This document shows positions 38,748 to 39,643 of a DNA stretch of 39,643 nt, one piece after another (within the stretch, counting starts at the first letter, position 1; each line of letters begins with the position of its first letter). This DNA is from CAYOSU01 sp964406735 (GTDB taxonomy: Bacteria; Bacillota; Clostridia; Christensenellales; CAMQZB01), in contig CAYOSU010000012.1 of NCBI GenBank assembly GCA_964406735.1, forward strand, positions 1 to 39,643, given 5' to 3'. The translations under genes and the position numbers were made by a program. The notes below the pieces were generated by a model, which was not told the DNA's origin, did no database searches, and saw only the letters and a list, made by a program, of their open reading frames with translations.

Positions 38748-39290
38748 GTTTGCGGTTACGCTGCCCGAGATTCCGAAATAGCACTGCATTGCGCTTTAGA
38801 TACAGCGGGCAGCGTGCGGAGCGGTGGTTTCTGTCGGAGTTTGAGGAAAGAATTATTATAATTAAGAGCGACCGTGCGGTGGTGATAAAGCGAAGTTTGA
38901 GGGAATAGCCACTTCCGTTAGTCTCCTTCCACCGCTAACGCGGTTCCCCTCCCTCTCGGAGGGAGGCTTAAATAAGGATTCTATTATATATTATTAGAAT
39001 TTTAGTAGTATGAGGTTTTGGATTCTAGCATTAGTTTGAGGGAGAAATTACGGTGGTAGGCGATCCTACCGATTCGGCGTTTTAGCGCCGAATCACCTCC
39101 CCTCCTAGAGGAGGCTTTTTATAAGGATTCTGCTTTTATTTGAAATTTTTGGAGAATTGAGAATTTGGATTCTATCAATAGTTTGAGAGAGTAGTTACGG
39201 TAGTTAACAATCCCGAAGTACACTTCGCAGACAGCTCCCTTTACACAAAGGAGCCTTTCATATGGTCGAGTTGTTATTTAGACTTGCGAC
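38748..39290. repeat. Dispersed repeat mosaic: R1 plus three modules
   Basis: R1 (38748-38833, starting GTTTGCGGTTACGCTGCCCG) directly abuts the esterase terminator. The TTATTATAATTAAGAG connector and three CTCCC/GGAG modules follow (38890-38970, 38972-39117, 39119-39290), with stems such as GATTCGGCG / CGCCGAATC. No coding region is apparent. Confidence 0.85.
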
Positions 39291-39316
39291 GTCAAACGGT
39301 GCGTTTTGCATTAGAA

Positions 39317-39340
39317 AAGGCAGAGTGGGTACTCTGCCTT
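39317..39340. terminator. Recurrent GCAGAG hairpin, copy 3
   Basis: AAGGCAGAGT / ACTCTGCCTT with a 4-base loop, preceded by ATTAGAAA, as at 2090 and 14405. Confidence 0.6.
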
Positions 39341-39372
39341 ACTTTGTTGTTTGCTGTGCTGATAGAAGCGCA

Positions 39373-39593
39373 TTTAATTGAAAAAGACCCTGTTTTGGGG
39401 TCTTTTGGGGTTTTTAGTTCTTTGTTTATAAAAAATTGAGTGTGTTGACTTTGAGTTAAACGTGTGAAGTTAGGGATGTTTATCTCTATTTTGCTACGAT
39501 ATCGAGGTTAATTCTTTTGCCAATAGAAGATTATCTTGAATAAACAACTCATCGACGATCAGCATTTATTTAATTGAAAAAGACCCTGTTTTG
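39373..39593. repeat. 25-bp direct repeat near the right edge
   Basis: An identical stretch beginning TTTAATTGAAAAAGACCC occurs at 39373-39397 and 39569-39593. In the first copy it forms a 9-bp hairpin, AAAAGACCC / GGGTCTTTT (39382-39406); the second copy lacks the right arm. GCTGTG..CTGATA also appears beside both. The rest of 39341-39643 contains no gene I can see. Confidence 0.7.
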
Positions 39594-39643
39594 CTGTGAG
39601 CTGATAAGACAGTAATTTGAAAAAATTACGAAATCGGCAACTG

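Overview
This window looks like chromosomal DNA of an anaerobic, fermentative member of the Bacillota (Clostridia), plausibly from the gut. Pointers are the Firmicutes-type EPSP synthase motif GESGT, rubrerythrin, a maf-mreB pair, Shine-Dalgarno-led operons, a LarA-family nickel racemase homologue and a uronic-acid utilisation operon. The lineage is an inference. I saw no rRNA or tRNA gene, phage, insertion sequence or CRISPR array.

Layout. 71-1668 (minus): divergent mreB-like gene after maf. 2233-9069 (minus): one tightly packed operon read as pnuC, TatD-associated radical SAM protein, DAHP synthase, aroB, aroA, aroC, chorismate mutase, aroE. It covers most of chorismate synthesis, but dehydroquinase and shikimate kinase are absent, and aroE carries a repeat-containing in-frame insertion. 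9245-11188 (minus): rRNA methyltransferase and deoD. 11322-13961 (plus): tcdA and an ABC exporter. 14547-16702 (minus): CPA2-type antiporter and MgtC-like protein. 17042-17581 (plus): rubrerythrin. 18350-22103 (minus): glmM, a left-handed beta-helix acetyltransferase-like gene and glmS, a UDP-GlcNAc precursor set. 22222-22872 (plus): HAD phosphatase. 23224-24303 (minus): mnmA. 25327-33882 (minus): six-gene uronate operon (uxaC, gnd, larA-like, PfkB kinase, mannonate-oxidoreductase-like SDR, GH2) with a divergent AraC regulator at 33999-34862. 34960-37401 (minus): copper ATPase with a heavy-metal domain at each end. 37720-38694 (plus): esterase of the acetyl-xylan-esterase type.

The most interesting reading concerns the uronate operon. 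The usual route from mannonate needs mannonate dehydratase (UxuA), KDG kinase and KDPG aldolase; the first and last are absent here. Instead there is a LarA-family protein with the nickel-pincer residues at the expected spacing, a PfkB kinase and a complete 6-phosphogluconate dehydrogenase. D-mannonate and D-gluconate are C2 epimers. The operon could therefore encode glucuronate to fructuronate to mannonate to gluconate to 6-phosphogluconate to ribulose-5-phosphate, a shunt into the pentose phosphate pathway. The gene content suggests this; it is not proven.

Two other genome-wide themes appear. First, five long intergenic gaps plus the left window edge are filled by mosaics of dispersed, hairpin-rich repeats (at least five element types). 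Second, four genes (maf, tcdA, mnmA, copA) have a good -35/-10 promoter whose -10 box ends only 6-7 bases before the ATG and no Shine-Dalgarno sequence, which predicts leaderless mRNAs.
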